The notes below the pieces were generated by a model. The model saw nothing but the letters and a program-made list of their open reading frames with translations. It made no database searches and was not told the origin of the DNA. The position numbers were made by a program, and so were the translations under genes. From contig CAZFJL010000022.1 in the NCBI GenBank assembly GCA_964518905.1, positions 1 to 64,000 on the forward strand: 64,000 bases of DNA, written 5' to 3'. The DNA comes from RDYZ01 sp964518905. GTDB lineage: Bacteria > Cyanobacteriota > Cyanobacteriia > Cyanobacteriales > Geitlerinemataceae. Positions within the stretch are counted from its first letter, which is position 1, and each line of letters opens with the position of its first letter. This document shows, one piece after another, positions 26,394 through 35,612 of the stretch.

Positions 26394-27683
26394 CTAACCG
26401 CGCAGCAGCAAAATCACGGTTTGCAGCAGACCGATGACGACACCCAGCACACCGCCCAGGGTGACGATCGACTGTAGCTCCGTTTTGACGATGCCCTCAG
26501 TGGCGCTTTCGAGGTCTTCGGCGGAGGTAGCGTTGACGCGATCGATAATCGCCTGGTCGAGCGCCAGGATGGGAATCACTCGCGCCACAATGCGTTCCAG
26601 GTCGGCTTCGAGGTAGCGATCGAGAATCAGCGCCAGTTCGTCGCTCATCACTGCGAGGGAATTGTCCAGCACGTCGGACGATCGCAGCCGTGCCAGTAGC
26701 GACGCCGTGACGCGATCAATATCGATCGACTCGCCGAGGCTACCGATCAGTTCCGCCCCGTCGGTTTGCATGTATTTACGGATGCTGCGGCGCAGGGTGC
26801 GGCGCAGTTGGCGCACCGTCGAAAGTGCCAGATTTTGCAGCGAGAGATTTTGCAGTTCGTCGCGCAGCCGATCGCTGAGTTCTAGCGCTTGCAAAGTTTC
26901 GCTTAGTCGTGCGTTGGCAGCTTGGCGATCGTCAAGGCAAAACGTCCGCAACCGGATTAGCGCCGCGCGTAGACCGACGAAGTTCGCCACGAGCCAATAG
27001 GTTCCGCTGCTGCTGTCGCGAAAGCTGGCGTCGATCGCGTTGATGTTGCGATCGGTCAGAAAGTCGATGAGAAACAGGCGAACCGAGTTGGGCGAAAGGA
27101 TCGTCGAGAGCATCCAGTCCGCGAGGCGATCGGCCTGGGTCGCGCTCAGGCGATATTCGAGCAGGACGCGATCGAAAATGCGATCACTCTGTTGTGCGAG
27201 AAATTCTGGATGACGCGACCAAACGCGCACCAGACGCGGCAACGCTTCCGAGAGTAAATCATGCAAAATGCCGGACACAACACGCGCGGCTTTCGAGTCG
27301 GGATCTTCGGTTTGCAAACTGTCGCGAGCAGTTTGTAGCAGCCACAAAATCCCCGATCGCACCCGTTCGATCGCCAACAACCGCCGCGTCAACTTTTGCA
27401 GCTCCTCCGGCGTCAGCAGCGAATTGACGATCGTGTCGGCCACCCGCTGCGCTAGTCGGCCCTGATTGCGCGGAATCAGACCAGGCGTAAACGGGATGCG
27501 ATAGCCACCGACGAAGTAGGGACGATAGGGTCGAAACAGCATCTTGATCGCAATATCGTTCGTGAAATAGCCAATGATTCCCCCGGCGATCGGCGGGAGG
27601 AGATAAATCCAGAGTTCGGCGAAATTGGCAAAGTTCACGAGCGTTGCTTGAGGAAGAATTTGAGGGTTGATATCAGACAACAT
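26394..27683 (-). CDS. DUF445-family membrane protein
   Basis: 429 residues. The N-terminal membrane hairpin LWIYLLPPIAGGIIGYFTND and the following AIKMLFRPYRP plus PFTPGLIPRNQGRLA form the hallmark of DUF445 (YheB/YjiN-like) proteins. The middle is a long amphipathic helical region and the end has a second membrane segment (VTLGGVLGVVIGLLQTVILLL). The topology is therefore two membrane anchors around a large soluble helical domain. Function unknown. It lies 66 bp downstream of the DHNA-CoA hydrolase gene on the same strand, so co-transcription is possible. Confidence 0.9.
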   Translation of the reverse strand: MLSDINPQILPQATLVNFANFAELWIYLLPPIAGGIIGYFTNDIAIKMLFRPYRPYFVGGYRIPFTPGLIPRNQGRLAQRVADTIVNSLLTPEELQKLTRRLLAIERVRSGILWLLQTARDSLQTEDPDSKAARVVSGILHDLLSEALPRLVRVWSRHPEFLAQQSDRIFDRVLLEYRLSATQADRLADWMLSTILSPNSVRLFLIDFLTDRNINAIDASFRDSSSGTYWLVANFVGLRAALIRLRTFCLDDRQAANARLSETLQALELSDRLRDELQNLSLQNLALSTVRQLRRTLRRSIRKYMQTDGAELIGSLGESIDIDRVTASLLARLRSSDVLDNSLAVMSDELALILDRYLEADLERIVARVIPILALDQAIIDRVNATSAEDLESATEGIVKTELQSIVTLGGVLGVVIGLLQTVILLLRG

Positions 27684-27748
27684 CGCAGGCGAATCAGCCC
27701 GAACGTGTCAGGCGATCGCCTGGTCTCTCATTTTAACCTCTGTGACTT

Positions 27749-28198
27749 CTAGGCTTGAGACATTAGGCGTTCTAGCTCTTGCGGGATGTCCACTCGCTGA
27801 CGAGTCCAGCGATCAATGCAAACATGGCGGGTCATTGCACGCGCCACGACTTTGGCGCTGTGATTGTGAATAATCGTGTAGACGATCGCAAATTCAGAAA
27901 TATCTCGGGACACATCATCCCTAGCTTCAGCCTGCCAAAATAAATCGATCGTAATCTCCTCGCCACAGTACAGCGGGCGACGAAAATCAATCTCGGCATG
28001 GGCGATCGGGATGATCACTGACTGCCGATCGGTGGCTTGTCCGCTGAGGATTTCTCCACTAAAGAAACGAGCGAGGTCGATGCCAGACTTCGCGAGCGCA
28101 TCTTCGTAGGCTTCATGGCAAATGGATAGCAACGTAGCAAAATAAACGACGCCTGCTGCGTCGGTATCGGCAAAGCGAATGGTGCGGTGATAGCTCAC
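27749..28198 (-). CDS. 1,4-dihydroxy-2-naphthoyl-CoA hydrolase (hotdog thioesterase)
   Basis: 149 residues. The start MSYHRTIRFADTDAAGVVYF matches the 4-hydroxybenzoyl-CoA thioesterase-type hotdog family, with the catalytic Asp in DTDAAG. In cyanobacteria the protein of this type (slr0204 of Synechocystis) releases DHNA from its CoA thioester in phylloquinone synthesis for photosystem I. Length and the ICHEAYEDAL helix fit. Assignment to DHNA-CoA rather than another acyl-CoA rests on family resemblance. Confidence 0.85.
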   Translation of the reverse strand: MSYHRTIRFADTDAAGVVYFATLLSICHEAYEDALAKSGIDLARFFSGEILSGQATDRQSVIIPIAHAEIDFRRPLYCGEEITIDLFWQAEARDDVSRDISEFAIVYTIIHNHSAKVVARAMTRHVCIDRWTRQRVDIPQELERLMSQA

Positions 28199-28294
28199 AC
28201 TAAACCTGGGATATAGACAATAGCTGTTTTCTATCGTGGCAATTTAACGGCAATTTATGGCAATTATGACGAAAAAATTGCCTTTAATCCTCGA

Positions 28295-28873
28295 TCAAGG
28301 TTTCAAGGATTTAGGTTCAATCAGCGATTTACAAATCAGCGATTTACAGTAAACCCGATCGCAACGCGCCGTTTCAACGCCCGTACTCGGCTGATAGCCT
28401 GCGGCCTCATAAAGCTGCACCGCCTCCACCAGCACCGAGGCCGTTTCAATCCAAGCTTCGCGAAAACCTCGGGTAACGGCTCGCTGCTCCAGCCATTGCA
28501 GCAAAAAGCGACCCAAACCGCGCCCGCGCACTGTCTGATCAAGATACATCTTACGAATCTCGCAGGCATCGGGATGGCGATCAATCGGATAAAACGCGCC
28601 CGTCCCGACGATCGCGCCCTCCGCCTCAATCACCCAAAACTCACCGCCGCGATCGCCGTAGCACGCTTCCACCTCGATCACGTCCCGATCCGCACCCTCC
28701 GGCTCCCATCCCAACCCATACTCCGCCAAGACCCCGCCAATAACCGCCGCCGCCGCCTCGCGATCGTCTGGCTGCCAGGGTCGTAGCGTGACGTGGGTTG
28801 GTTGGGAAAATGCCGGATCATCGGGGGATACGGTGCGGGGCTTGAGGTCAAACCGAATCATCGGCGGTGTCAA
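28295..28873 (-). CDS. GNAT-family N-acetyltransferase
   Basis: 192 residues. Acetyl-CoA binding motif A is visible in MYLDQTVRGRGLGRFLLQWL (Q/RxxGxG/A), followed by EAWIETAS and the LYEAAGYQP motif B. The N-terminus has the usual VTLRPWQPDDREAA strand-helix. The substrate is unknown. An ATG five codons in (MIRFDL) is an equally possible start. The C-terminus repeats the residues CKSLI twice, a small tandem duplication. Confidence 0.88.
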   Translation of the reverse strand: MTPPMIRFDLKPRTVSPDDPAFSQPTHVTLRPWQPDDREAAAAVIGGVLAEYGLGWEPEGADRDVIEVEACYGDRGGEFWVIEAEGAIVGTGAFYPIDRHPDACEIRKMYLDQTVRGRGLGRFLLQWLEQRAVTRGFREAWIETASVLVEAVQLYEAAGYQPSTGVETARCDRVYCKSLICKSLIEPKSLKP

Positions 28874-28918
28874 TGTTGTGGGGGCGCTGGATGGATCGGT
28901 TGAGAGGCGAGAAGGGGG

Positions 28919-29473
28919 TTAAGCCGTGGCGATCGCGACTATTGGCTTCGTCGCGCCAACCAGGCGGTTTTCGGAAATAAAAGTGGTCGTGGCGCGATCG
29001 CCTGCAACTTTTGGCTTCGAGACGAACACCTGGAGGCGTAAATTCGGCGTCGCAAACCAAATTTTTTCCTCGATAACCGTCGCCGGATGCTCCGTGGTCA
29101 GGACAAACGTACCATCGGGGTTGAAGTGATATTTGCCGATCGTCACGGGCGAGCTACTGTTGCGATGAGACTGCAAAATACGGCCATAGTTGGCATTGTC
29201 CGGCTGGGGGATGGGGACAAAAATGCTCCGATCGTCCGGCGCAATCTCGGTTTGTCCAGCATTAAGCCAGGTCACTTGAAACGGAAACGTCGCCGTATCC
29301 GGATCGAGGTCGCATTGACGACACACCCGCACCACCGACTCATCATCGATCGCCAGCGCCACGATATCGAGCGTCATATTGAGATCGTCGATCTCGCACG
29401 TATCCCAGGTGTGCCCCGTGCGCTGCGATCGCCACTGACCCAGCGATAGGCGCAAAAATTTAGAAATATTCAT
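28919..29473 (-). CDS. CpcS/CpeS-family phycobiliprotein chromophore lyase
   Basis: 184 residues from the ATG at 29,473 (MNISKFLRLSLGQWRSQRT), chosen because GGGAG lies 9 bases upstream and the family begins here; the longer frame to 29,548 adds 25 unrelated residues. Family features are LGQWRSQRTGHTW at the start, VTIGKYHFNPDGTFVL, and EEKIWFATPNLRLQVF near the end. CpcS/CpeS proteins are lipocalin-fold lyases that attach phycocyanobilin or phycoerythrobilin to a cysteine of phycobiliprotein subunits. This copy is diverged, so its target subunit is uncertain. Confidence 0.85.
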   Translation of the reverse strand: MNISKFLRLSLGQWRSQRTGHTWDTCEIDDLNMTLDIVALAIDDESVVRVCRQCDLDPDTATFPFQVTWLNAGQTEIAPDDRSIFVPIPQPDNANYGRILQSHRNSSSPVTIGKYHFNPDGTFVLTTEHPATVIEEKIWFATPNLRLQVFVSKPKVAGDRATTTFISENRLVGATKPIVAIATA

Positions 29474-29693
29474 GGCGATCGCTCCCAACCTTCCCGAAAT
29501 GGACAAACCGAATGTCGCACTCAAGATCGAATTCGATCTTGAATTCAACCGTGAACGCCAAACGGCTCAATACCGCCACAGGTGGTTAAGTTATTTGGCA
29601 TCATTTGGCGTCTCGTATTGTCGCACCTTCGGGCAAATTGGGACGGATGCGCGTCCGCTTGTTTTGATTCCTGCGGACGCAAATCTTACCGAT

Positions 29694-30509
29694 TTAGCGA
29701 AATGCGTCGGGATTTAAGCGATTTGAGCCAGAACCAGAGGACGGCTTCGGTATGCCATCAAGCGAGACCGATCGTCCGTCCGACAACATCGCTCCTGACC
29801 CGCCATCGGCGGCATCCAGGAACGGACGCAGATCGATGCGATCGCTGCTGCTCGTAATTCGCAACGTGCTACCGGCTTGGCTACCACCGAGAATATCGCC
29901 GACGATCGCGCCGAGATCACCCGAATCTGGTAGACCACCGCCATTGCCCAGCGGCCAGTTACCGCCGCTTGTGCCGCGACCGCCGCCCAGCCCGGTATCG
30001 GTCAGCGCCGTCACCGGCTGGGTTTGCGTCCCACCATCGGCAATCACAATATTTTGGAAGGTGCGATCGCGGGTAATTTGCGGATCTTGTCCCGGCGGTA
30101 CAGTCAGCACGATCCGGCAGGAGGAATCGCGCTCGGTGGTGACACAGACTGTGTCGTAATTATTTTCGTAGCCGTTCGCCAGTTCCAGCAAACCATCGGG
30201 GCGATAAACCTCCAGACGACGGGCAATCTCGCGACAGCGTCGATCGCTACTCCAGCTCGAACCCATCGCCGACGGTGTCACCCAGGCGTACGACTCTCCC
30301 GGCTGGCTTTCCGGGCGATACATCACCGTATCGCGCCCGCCCACGGACTCGCAGGTGAACCGCGCTTCTGCGTTGCTGACCGGGGGATCTTGGCGATCGG
30401 GCGATTGACTCGTATCGTCGGGGATTTGGGGGATTTGGGCGATCGCGAGTGGCGCGAGGATGAGGCTACCCAGGCAACTGGCGATCGTTAAACGTAAGGA
30501 ACATTGCAT
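29694..30509 (-). CDS. COP23-domain secreted protein
   Basis: 271 residues. The signal peptide MQCSLRLTIASCLGSLILAP ends LAIAQ, giving export. The body matches the COP23 family (named for a circadian-oscillating membrane-associated protein of Synechococcus RF-1): RFTCESVGGRDTVMYRP, then CREIARRLEVY, CVTTERDSSCRIVL. Two cysteine pairs probably form disulfides. The C-terminal 100 residues are Gly/Ser-rich and end RLNPDAFR. Precise function is unknown. It is followed on the opposite strand by a 387-bp gene-free spacer. Confidence 0.85.
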   Translation of the reverse strand: MQCSLRLTIASCLGSLILAPLAIAQIPQIPDDTSQSPDRQDPPVSNAEARFTCESVGGRDTVMYRPESQPGESYAWVTPSAMGSSWSSDRRCREIARRLEVYRPDGLLELANGYENNYDTVCVTTERDSSCRIVLTVPPGQDPQITRDRTFQNIVIADGGTQTQPVTALTDTGLGGGRGTSGGNWPLGNGGGLPDSGDLGAIVGDILGGSQAGSTLRITSSSDRIDLRPFLDAADGGSGAMLSDGRSVSLDGIPKPSSGSGSNRLNPDAFR

Positions 30510-30896
30510 GGTTTTGAGGATAGAGAAGGTCGAACGAGAGCGGAATAGAAGATCGGTTGATCAAAAGCAGATGCTGCAAATCAAACGCGAGTTCAGGCTT
30601 AAAACAAAACTAAAAATACAATCGGTGTGATGCATCGATCTTGGTCACGATCGCCCGCATGATTTCAGGCTGCAAGGCTGCAAGGCTGCATCAGTTCCTA
30701 ATGAATCGATTTAATTTCTTCACAACACTCATACCCGAAGACTAGGCGACCTAGGAAAACCTTGACGAGCGTTCTGCATTCGTCGTTCCAGGAATCAAGC
30801 CTTACTTTACAAAAATTAATAAAAACAACTCCAATTCAATTTGTCAGAATAGAGCTAGGAAAGATACGCACGGCAGATTAAGCGGGGAGTCTAGCA
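30510..30896. other. Divergent intergenic region with an 8-bp tandem repeat
   Basis: No gene is seen. At 30,668-30,690 the octamer GGCTGCAA is repeated almost three times in tandem, a short tandemly repeated repetitive sequence of the kind common in cyanobacterial intergenic DNA. The 120 bp before the zinc-ribbon gene are AT-rich and probably hold its promoter. Confidence 0.6.
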
Positions 30897-31364
30897 ATGT
30901 CTGACACATGGGATCTCAGGTGGACATCGATCGACGGCACGGAAATTAATGTCGAAAATTCGGGTGAGTATACGATCGTCTCCGCCGAGCGCAGCCTACC
31001 CGGTCAGTTTGAGCAAACCCAAAACACGACCGAGTCCGGCTCCTGGGTTAAACCGCCTCAGGTTAACCAAGATGGCGATCGCAGTGTGGTGACGATCGTT
31101 GCGACTCACGGGCGTTTCGAGATTGAGATCGAGGGGTTAAATATTGAAGTGCAGAATGACGACGGCGTGCCACCGCCGCCAATGATGCCGCTCATGATGC
31201 CGCTGACGGCGATGTCTCCCTATCCGATCGGGGATGAGTCGGAATCGACCCCGAACTCTGCCACGGCATCAAATGCGGCCAATCCAGTCACAACCTGTAC
31301 AAAATGCGGCCATCTCGGTCAGCCTAACGATCGCTTTTGCGCCCAGTGCGGCACGGCGTTGTAG
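30897..31364 (+). CDS. Protein with C-terminal zinc ribbon
   Basis: 155 residues. The first 90 residues are beta-rich, with no recognised family (WDLRWTSIDGTEINVENSGE at the start). A Pro/Met-rich linker (PPPPMMPLMMPL) joins them to a single zinc ribbon: CTKCG, then CAQCG 14 residues later. The small zinc ribbon is of the kind found at the ends of many bacterial signalling and membrane proteins. Function unknown. It stands alone and converges on the mrp operon. Confidence 0.7.
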   Translation: MSDTWDLRWTSIDGTEINVENSGEYTIVSAERSLPGQFEQTQNTTESGSWVKPPQVNQDGDRSVVTIVATHGRFEIEIEGLNIEVQNDDGVPPPPMMPLMMPLTAMSPYPIGDESESTPNSATASNAANPVTTCTKCGHLGQPNDRFCAQCGTAL

Positions 31365-31389
31365 TTGATTTCCGCGCGATCACGATCGC

Positions 31390-32052
31390 CTACAACAAGC
31401 CGCGATAGCGAATAAACAACAAAATCGCCGCCCACGATCCGAGCGCCACTTTCAACGCCACCAAGGCATTCAGCAACGGAATCGAACCACCACTGATCAA
31501 GCCACCAAACTCGCCCAACGGCAAAGCCCAGCCGCCCAGCGTCAACACCGCCAAGACGATAAACACTAGCACCGATACTTTTTCCAGCATCGCCGCCCGC
31601 CAGCGCTTATAGATTCCCTCCATCCAGTCCGCAGGCGACGTGATCGCCACCAGGCCGATCGCCGTGCCGCCCGCCACCCCAGCCGCAAACCCACCGCCGG
31701 GACTCAGGTGTCCGCGTAACATCAGCTCGACGCACACCAGTGCTGTGATCATCGCGCCGAGGCGTGCCAGCACGATCGACGGCTGGTCAGTGAACTGATG
31801 CACCGTCGGCGACGGTTGTTCATCGGCCAGCAAATAGCGCACCCCCATAATCGACAGCGTGAACACTACCACTTCAAAAATGGTGTCGTATAGCCGATTG
31901 CGAAACAGGATGCCAGAGACCGCGTTGGGGATGCCGCTATCGCGCACGATCGCGGCCACTACTTCCATATTGGTGAGATCCGAGGCGGGGTTCGGGAGCC
32001 ATAGCATTTTGAGAAAAAAGGCGATACCCGCGACGAGATAAATCCATTTCAT
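31390..32052 (-). CDS. mrpB: Mrp antiporter subunit B (MnhB-type)
   Basis: 220 residues with about six hydrophobic segments. The MnhB signature GHLSPGGGFAAGVAGG is near the middle, preceded by a DUF4040-like hydrophobic N-terminus containing RLYDTIFEVVVFTLSIMG. It is the last gene of the mrp cluster, which makes a multisubunit Na+/H+ antiporter of the cytoplasmic membrane. A gap of 62 bp separates it from the preceding subunit, the only non-overlapping junction in the operon. Confidence 0.88.
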   Translation of the reverse strand: MKWIYLVAGIAFFLKMLWLPNPASDLTNMEVVAAIVRDSGIPNAVSGILFRNRLYDTIFEVVVFTLSIMGVRYLLADEQPSPTVHQFTDQPSIVLARLGAMITALVCVELMLRGHLSPGGGFAAGVAGGTAIGLVAITSPADWMEGIYKRWRAAMLEKVSVLVFIVLAVLTLGGWALPLGEFGGLISGGSIPLLNALVALKVALGSWAAILLFIRYRGLL

Positions 32053-32114
32053 CAGGCTTGGTGTTTAGAGTGTTGGAGATGAGAAATTTGGAGTGAAAGC
32101 TTTGGGGTGAAAAG

Positions 32115-32873
32115 TTAAGGCTTTGAGGCTGGGGAAATGGGAGTTGGATCGGTTGGTTCGATCGGAAAGGTGGAGCGAAGGGTGACGATCGCCGGGTTCA
32201 GCTCGACTTGCATCAGGTCATAGAGGCGTGGAACTCGAATGCTGAGAGCGTAGGGGAGGGGATCAGGACGAGGCGTCGATTCAGCGGTTTCCGGTAATGA
32301 TGCTGATGCCGATCCGGTGCTGATAGCGTGCACATCTCGCGTTTCGAGGGCGGCGTGTAGGGCAGCGCGATCGGGGTAGGGAACCAGTTCGAGACGAAGG
32401 AAATGCTGACGGCAAAAATCGCGCAGATCGGCGATCAGCGGTTCGGGCATAGAGGAGACAACCGCCTCACGTATCGGAGAAAATTCATCCAAGGTTGAAT
32501 CGCCGATAGAGTCATTACCTGAATTGATGAAAATATGGGGCGTCACCCTAGGTTCTGACGATTCTGGTTCGTTGAATAAATCCGAAATCTCAGGCAAATC
32601 TTCTAGCTCCGCCAACACGCCCAATCGCAGTACCAGCGACGATCGCACCGCCACCATGTACAGCGTAATCGCCAGCATTGTCCCGACCAGCGCCTCGGTG
32701 AGCGCCACATCCGCTGCCCCAAATAGCGCGTACACCAACGCCGCGATCGCCCCCAAAATTCCCCGCACCACCAAGGCGTGATACGGATCTTTCTGCAAAA
32801 GGGTCATCACTGCCGCGATCGGCAACAGCGCCACGATCGCCAGCAGATCGAGATCCGTCATTGTATTAGTCAT
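32115..32873 (-). CDS. DUF4040-domain Mrp subunit (short MrpA/B-like)
   Basis: 252 residues. The N-terminal 90 residues are the DUF4040 membrane domain, the counterpart of the C-terminal end of full-length MrpA: YHALVVRGILGAIAALVYAL, then ADVALTEALVGTMLAITLY. The remaining 160 residues form a soluble domain without a recognised fold. Cyanobacterial mrp operons carry such a short protein in place of a large MrpA. It overlaps mrpG by 8 bp. Confidence 0.82.
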   Translation of the reverse strand: MTNTMTDLDLLAIVALLPIAAVMTLLQKDPYHALVVRGILGAIAALVYALFGAADVALTEALVGTMLAITLYMVAVRSSLVLRLGVLAELEDLPEISDLFNEPESSEPRVTPHIFINSGNDSIGDSTLDEFSPIREAVVSSMPEPLIADLRDFCRQHFLRLELVPYPDRAALHAALETRDVHAISTGSASASLPETAESTPRPDPLPYALSIRVPRLYDLMQVELNPAIVTLRSTFPIEPTDPTPISPASKP

Positions 32874-33144
32874 GCGAGTGATCCTCCGTCGAACAGTAGG
32901 CCAAGACGTAGCCCAAAATCGTATTCCAAATCGCCAGGGAAATCAGCGCCAAAATCAGCAGCGGCCACTCGCGCGGAATCTGGAGCAGCAAGCCCACAAC
33001 GATCGCCATTGACCCCAAGGTGTCCGCGACCGACAGGCTATGCAATTTAAATAAGACCGATCGTGATCCCAATAGTGGCCAGGTTCCCCATAACCAAAAC
33101 ACAAGACCGATCACAATACAGACGGTACTAATGCCATCGATCAT
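32866..33144 (-). CDS. mrpG: Mrp antiporter subunit G
   Basis: 92 residues, three membrane helices. MnhG features are LFWLWGTWPLLG-type first helix ends, FKLHSLSVADTLG, and ISLAIWNTILGYVLA. The start overlaps the mrpF stop by 4 bp (ATGA), indicating translational coupling. The C-terminus is His/Asp-rich (STEDHSHD). Confidence 0.9.
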   Translation of the reverse strand: MIDGISTVCIVIGLVFWLWGTWPLLGSRSVLFKLHSLSVADTLGSMAIVVGLLLQIPREWPLLILALISLAIWNTILGYVLAYCSTEDHSHD

Positions 33145-33392
33145 GACTCATTCACCCGTTTTAAAATCTGCGCGAGCAGCATTAACGATGCATTTCCGAC
33201 ACTTAAGACCAGCACCCCAACAACGCCGATCATCCAGTCATCACGCAACACCGAAACGACCAAAATCATAATTGATGTTTTCGTCGCTACGCTGGCAAAT
33301 GCTAACATTTTTTGCCAAATATCCTCATCTTGAAAGGCTTCATAGATGGGGATTAACAATGCAAGGATCATTGCGACCAAAATCCAGTTCAT
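33141..33392 (-). CDS. mrpF: Mrp antiporter subunit F
   Basis: 83 residues with three hydrophobic helices, fitting MnhF in length and position (between E and G). It starts MNWILVAMILALLIP and ends with LSVGNASLMLLAQIL. The soluble loop EDIWQKMLAFASVATK sits between helices 1 and 2. Both ends overlap neighbours by 4 bp (ATGA junctions). Sequence identity to reference MnhF is low by eye, so position contributes to the call. Confidence 0.82.
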   Translation of the reverse strand: MNWILVAMILALLIPIYEAFQDEDIWQKMLAFASVATKTSIMILVVSVLRDDWMIGVVGVLVLSVGNASLMLLAQILKRVNES

Positions 33393-33775
33393 TCGGGTTT
33401 TCTCCGGCGAATCCAGTGAACGCTATACCAGCCCCGTTCGTGGTACTGGGTGACGATCGTTTTGGGAGTAAAGGTAATGATGAAAATATCGAGAAAAATC
33501 AGGCCGGGAGTCCGACGTGGTGAGACATGTTCGAGGGTTGTATCTTCGTAGCGGTGAGGTTTGATGATGATCTCGATCGCCTCGATATACGCTTGGGGAA
33601 TTGCAATCAGGCTATGCCAGAGAGCTTTTAACCAGTCACGTAGTGCGGCGGGTTTAGTGGCGCTACGTGGTATTAAAAGTGCAACAACGATTCCGATGAT
33701 AATGTTCGTCAAGCTGAGATCTGCGGTCAGTAAAAACCAAATGGTTAAGCGCAGACAGATATCCAAATAAGCCAT
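33389..33775 (-). CDS. mrpE: Mrp antiporter subunit E
   Basis: 128 residues, MnhE family: two N-terminal helices (ICLRLTIWFLLTADLSLTN, then IIIGIVVALLIP), followed by a cytoplasmic domain with IIKPHRYEDTTLEHVSP and ending HERGWYSVHWIRRRKPE. It overlaps mrpD through TAATG and mrpF by 4 bp, so all are probably translated from one mRNA. Confidence 0.9.
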   Translation of the reverse strand: MAYLDICLRLTIWFLLTADLSLTNIIIGIVVALLIPRSATKPAALRDWLKALWHSLIAIPQAYIEAIEIIIKPHRYEDTTLEHVSPRRTPGLIFLDIFIITFTPKTIVTQYHERGWYSVHWIRRRKPE

Positions 33776-35265
33776 TACCCCAGACCTCTTGCTATGCTCG
33801 GTGCACTGACATAAATCACCAGTAAAAACAGTCCGATCGCGCTCAAGCTCATTACCCCAATCAGATGTTCGAGTCGCTCAAACATACGCGGTAGCTTAAG
33901 ACTCAGCTTTTTAATTATTCCCAGATAAATCAACCAGCCAAAGATAGTTATACCGACGGCTTTTGCGATATTCACGATGTTGTAGGAATCGAGATCTACG
34001 AAATTAGCTACCAATAAACCGCCGAGTAAAATAACCATTGATGGCCAAAGAATCTTGACTTTTTTGGGTGCTGTGACCGTGCTGGAGTGGGGCAAAAAGA
34101 TGAATTTTGCGAAGGTAATGGCGGTTCCTATGGCGGCGATGTTCATGGCGACGACTTGCCACGGGAGCAGCGATTTCATCATTAATGTTTTTGCGCCAAA
34201 ACCGGCAAGCAGTGGCAGACCGGAGATTGAGAAGGCGGCGATCGCGCCCATCAGCCACAGCGATCGGGCGATCGGCTGTTGGTTCAATTCCTTGAAGTTG
34301 CGGCTCGGTAACGACCCCGCGATCAAAAACAGGGCGGCCTTCACCAGTCCATGCGTCAGCGCGTAAAACCCGGCCACAGCCGGAGCCGCGAGCACAAACC
34401 CGAGCTGCGACACCGTACTGAAGGCCAGCATCCGCTTGCTGTCTTTTTCAAACACGGCATAGCTGACCCCAAACAGTGCCGTTCCGACCCCGGCGAGCCG
34501 CACGATCGGTTCCACCTCCGGCACAAGCAAAGCACATCGCACCAGCGCCAACACTGCCGTGTTGACCACCACCCCGGACAGTATGGCCGACACGGGCGTT
34601 TCCGCTTCCGAGTGGGTTTGCGGTAGCCATAAACCGGAGACAAAAATGCCGCCTTTCACCAGTAGGCCGAGAAAAATTAGGGAGATCGCTTCCGGTGGTG
34701 CAACGCTCAAACCCTCGAAGCGAAACGAGTTGGTGGCTTGGTATACCAGGGCGACACCGACGAGGTAGAACAGCATGGCGGTGTTGCTGACGAACAGGTA
34801 GCGCAGGCCGACCCAGATCGATCGCGCCGATCGCGAGTAGGTCATCAGCAAAAACGAGGCCACGCTGATGACTTCGAGGGCGACATAAAGGCTGATGAAG
34901 TCGGCGCAGAGAAAGGCGGCATTGACGCTGCCGTGGAGCAAAATAACCTGGGTAAAAAAGAAGGCGGTTTTGTCGCTGCGCCAACAGTAGAGCAGGACGG
35001 CGAGGGTGACGAGAGCGTTGGTGAGGATGAAAAAGCCGCTGAGGGAGTCGGCGATCAGGGTGACGCCGAAGTTGTCGATCAGTTCAAAGGTTTGGGGCGA
35101 TCGCGCGACGAGGAGCAGACCGGCATAGATGACCGAGATCAGCGTGACGCTCAGGGCAAGAATGCGATCAAACTGGGGCAGTAGGTAGATGCTAAAGCCG
35201 ACGAAAAATGGCAGAGCAACCCAGGCAACGGTGACCACGGGTGTTAGTAATTCAGTGAGTTCCAT
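33775..35265 (-). CDS. mrpD: Mrp antiporter subunit D (NuoL/M/N-like)
   Basis: 496 residues with about 13-14 membrane segments, a proton/cation-translocating subunit homologous to the antiporter-like subunits of complex I. Key features: SLYVALEVISVASFLLMTYS (conserved Glu in helix 5), LLVKGGIFVSGLWLPQTHSE, KDSKRMLAFSTVSQLGFV, and GLVKAALFLIAGSL (conserved Lys). Only one D-type subunit is present, where cyanobacteria often have two (D1, D2). It overlaps mrpC through TGATG. Confidence 0.92.
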   Translation of the reverse strand: MELTELLTPVVTVAWVALPFFVGFSIYLLPQFDRILALSVTLISVIYAGLLLVARSPQTFELIDNFGVTLIADSLSGFFILTNALVTLAVLLYCWRSDKTAFFFTQVILLHGSVNAAFLCADFISLYVALEVISVASFLLMTYSRSARSIWVGLRYLFVSNTAMLFYLVGVALVYQATNSFRFEGLSVAPPEAISLIFLGLLVKGGIFVSGLWLPQTHSEAETPVSAILSGVVVNTAVLALVRCALLVPEVEPIVRLAGVGTALFGVSYAVFEKDSKRMLAFSTVSQLGFVLAAPAVAGFYALTHGLVKAALFLIAGSLPSRNFKELNQQPIARSLWLMGAIAAFSISGLPLLAGFGAKTLMMKSLLPWQVVAMNIAAIGTAITFAKFIFLPHSSTVTAPKKVKILWPSMVILLGGLLVANFVDLDSYNIVNIAKAVGITIFGWLIYLGIIKKLSLKLPRMFERLEHLIGVMSLSAIGLFLLVIYVSAPSIARGLG

Positions 35266-35612
35266 CAGGGGCGATAGCTCCGTTCGATCGCGTCGGTTTC
35301 CAATGTGGGATTATCTCGCGCTAATTTCATGACGCCGACTAGCATCAGCGCTTGGAGTGAGAAGCCGATGACGATCGCCGTCAGGATAACGGCTTGGGGA
35401 ACCGGGTCGGCGTAGATTCCGTTCGTCAAGCTGGCTTCGGGGTTGTCCGCGATCGGTGCGATCTGGCCGCCACGCGCCGCGATCGCGACGTAATAGGCGA
35501 TCGTGCCGGTACTCATGACATCCATGGCGATGATTTTCATCACCAGGTTTTGTTTGAAAATCAGGCCAAAAAAGCCACACAACACCGTGAAAAACACGCA
35601 CGCTTCTAACAT
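35265..35612 (-). CDS. mrpC: Mrp antiporter subunit C (NuoK-like)
   Basis: 115 residues from the ATG at 35,612 (MLEACVFFTVLCGFFGL); the frame extends to a TTG at 35,660 but the extra 16 residues are not membrane-like. Three helices of the MnhC/NuoK type, with KQNLVMKIIAMDVMSTGT and DPVPQAVILTAIVIGFSLQA, the latter being the family signature. It is the first gene of the operon; the promoter should lie in the 176 bp between it and the acr3 stop codon. Confidence 0.9.
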   Translation of the reverse strand: MLEACVFFTVLCGFFGLIFKQNLVMKIIAMDVMSTGTIAYYVAIAARGGQIAPIADNPEASLTNGIYADPVPQAVILTAIVIGFSLQALMLVGVMKLARDNPTLETDAIERSYRP

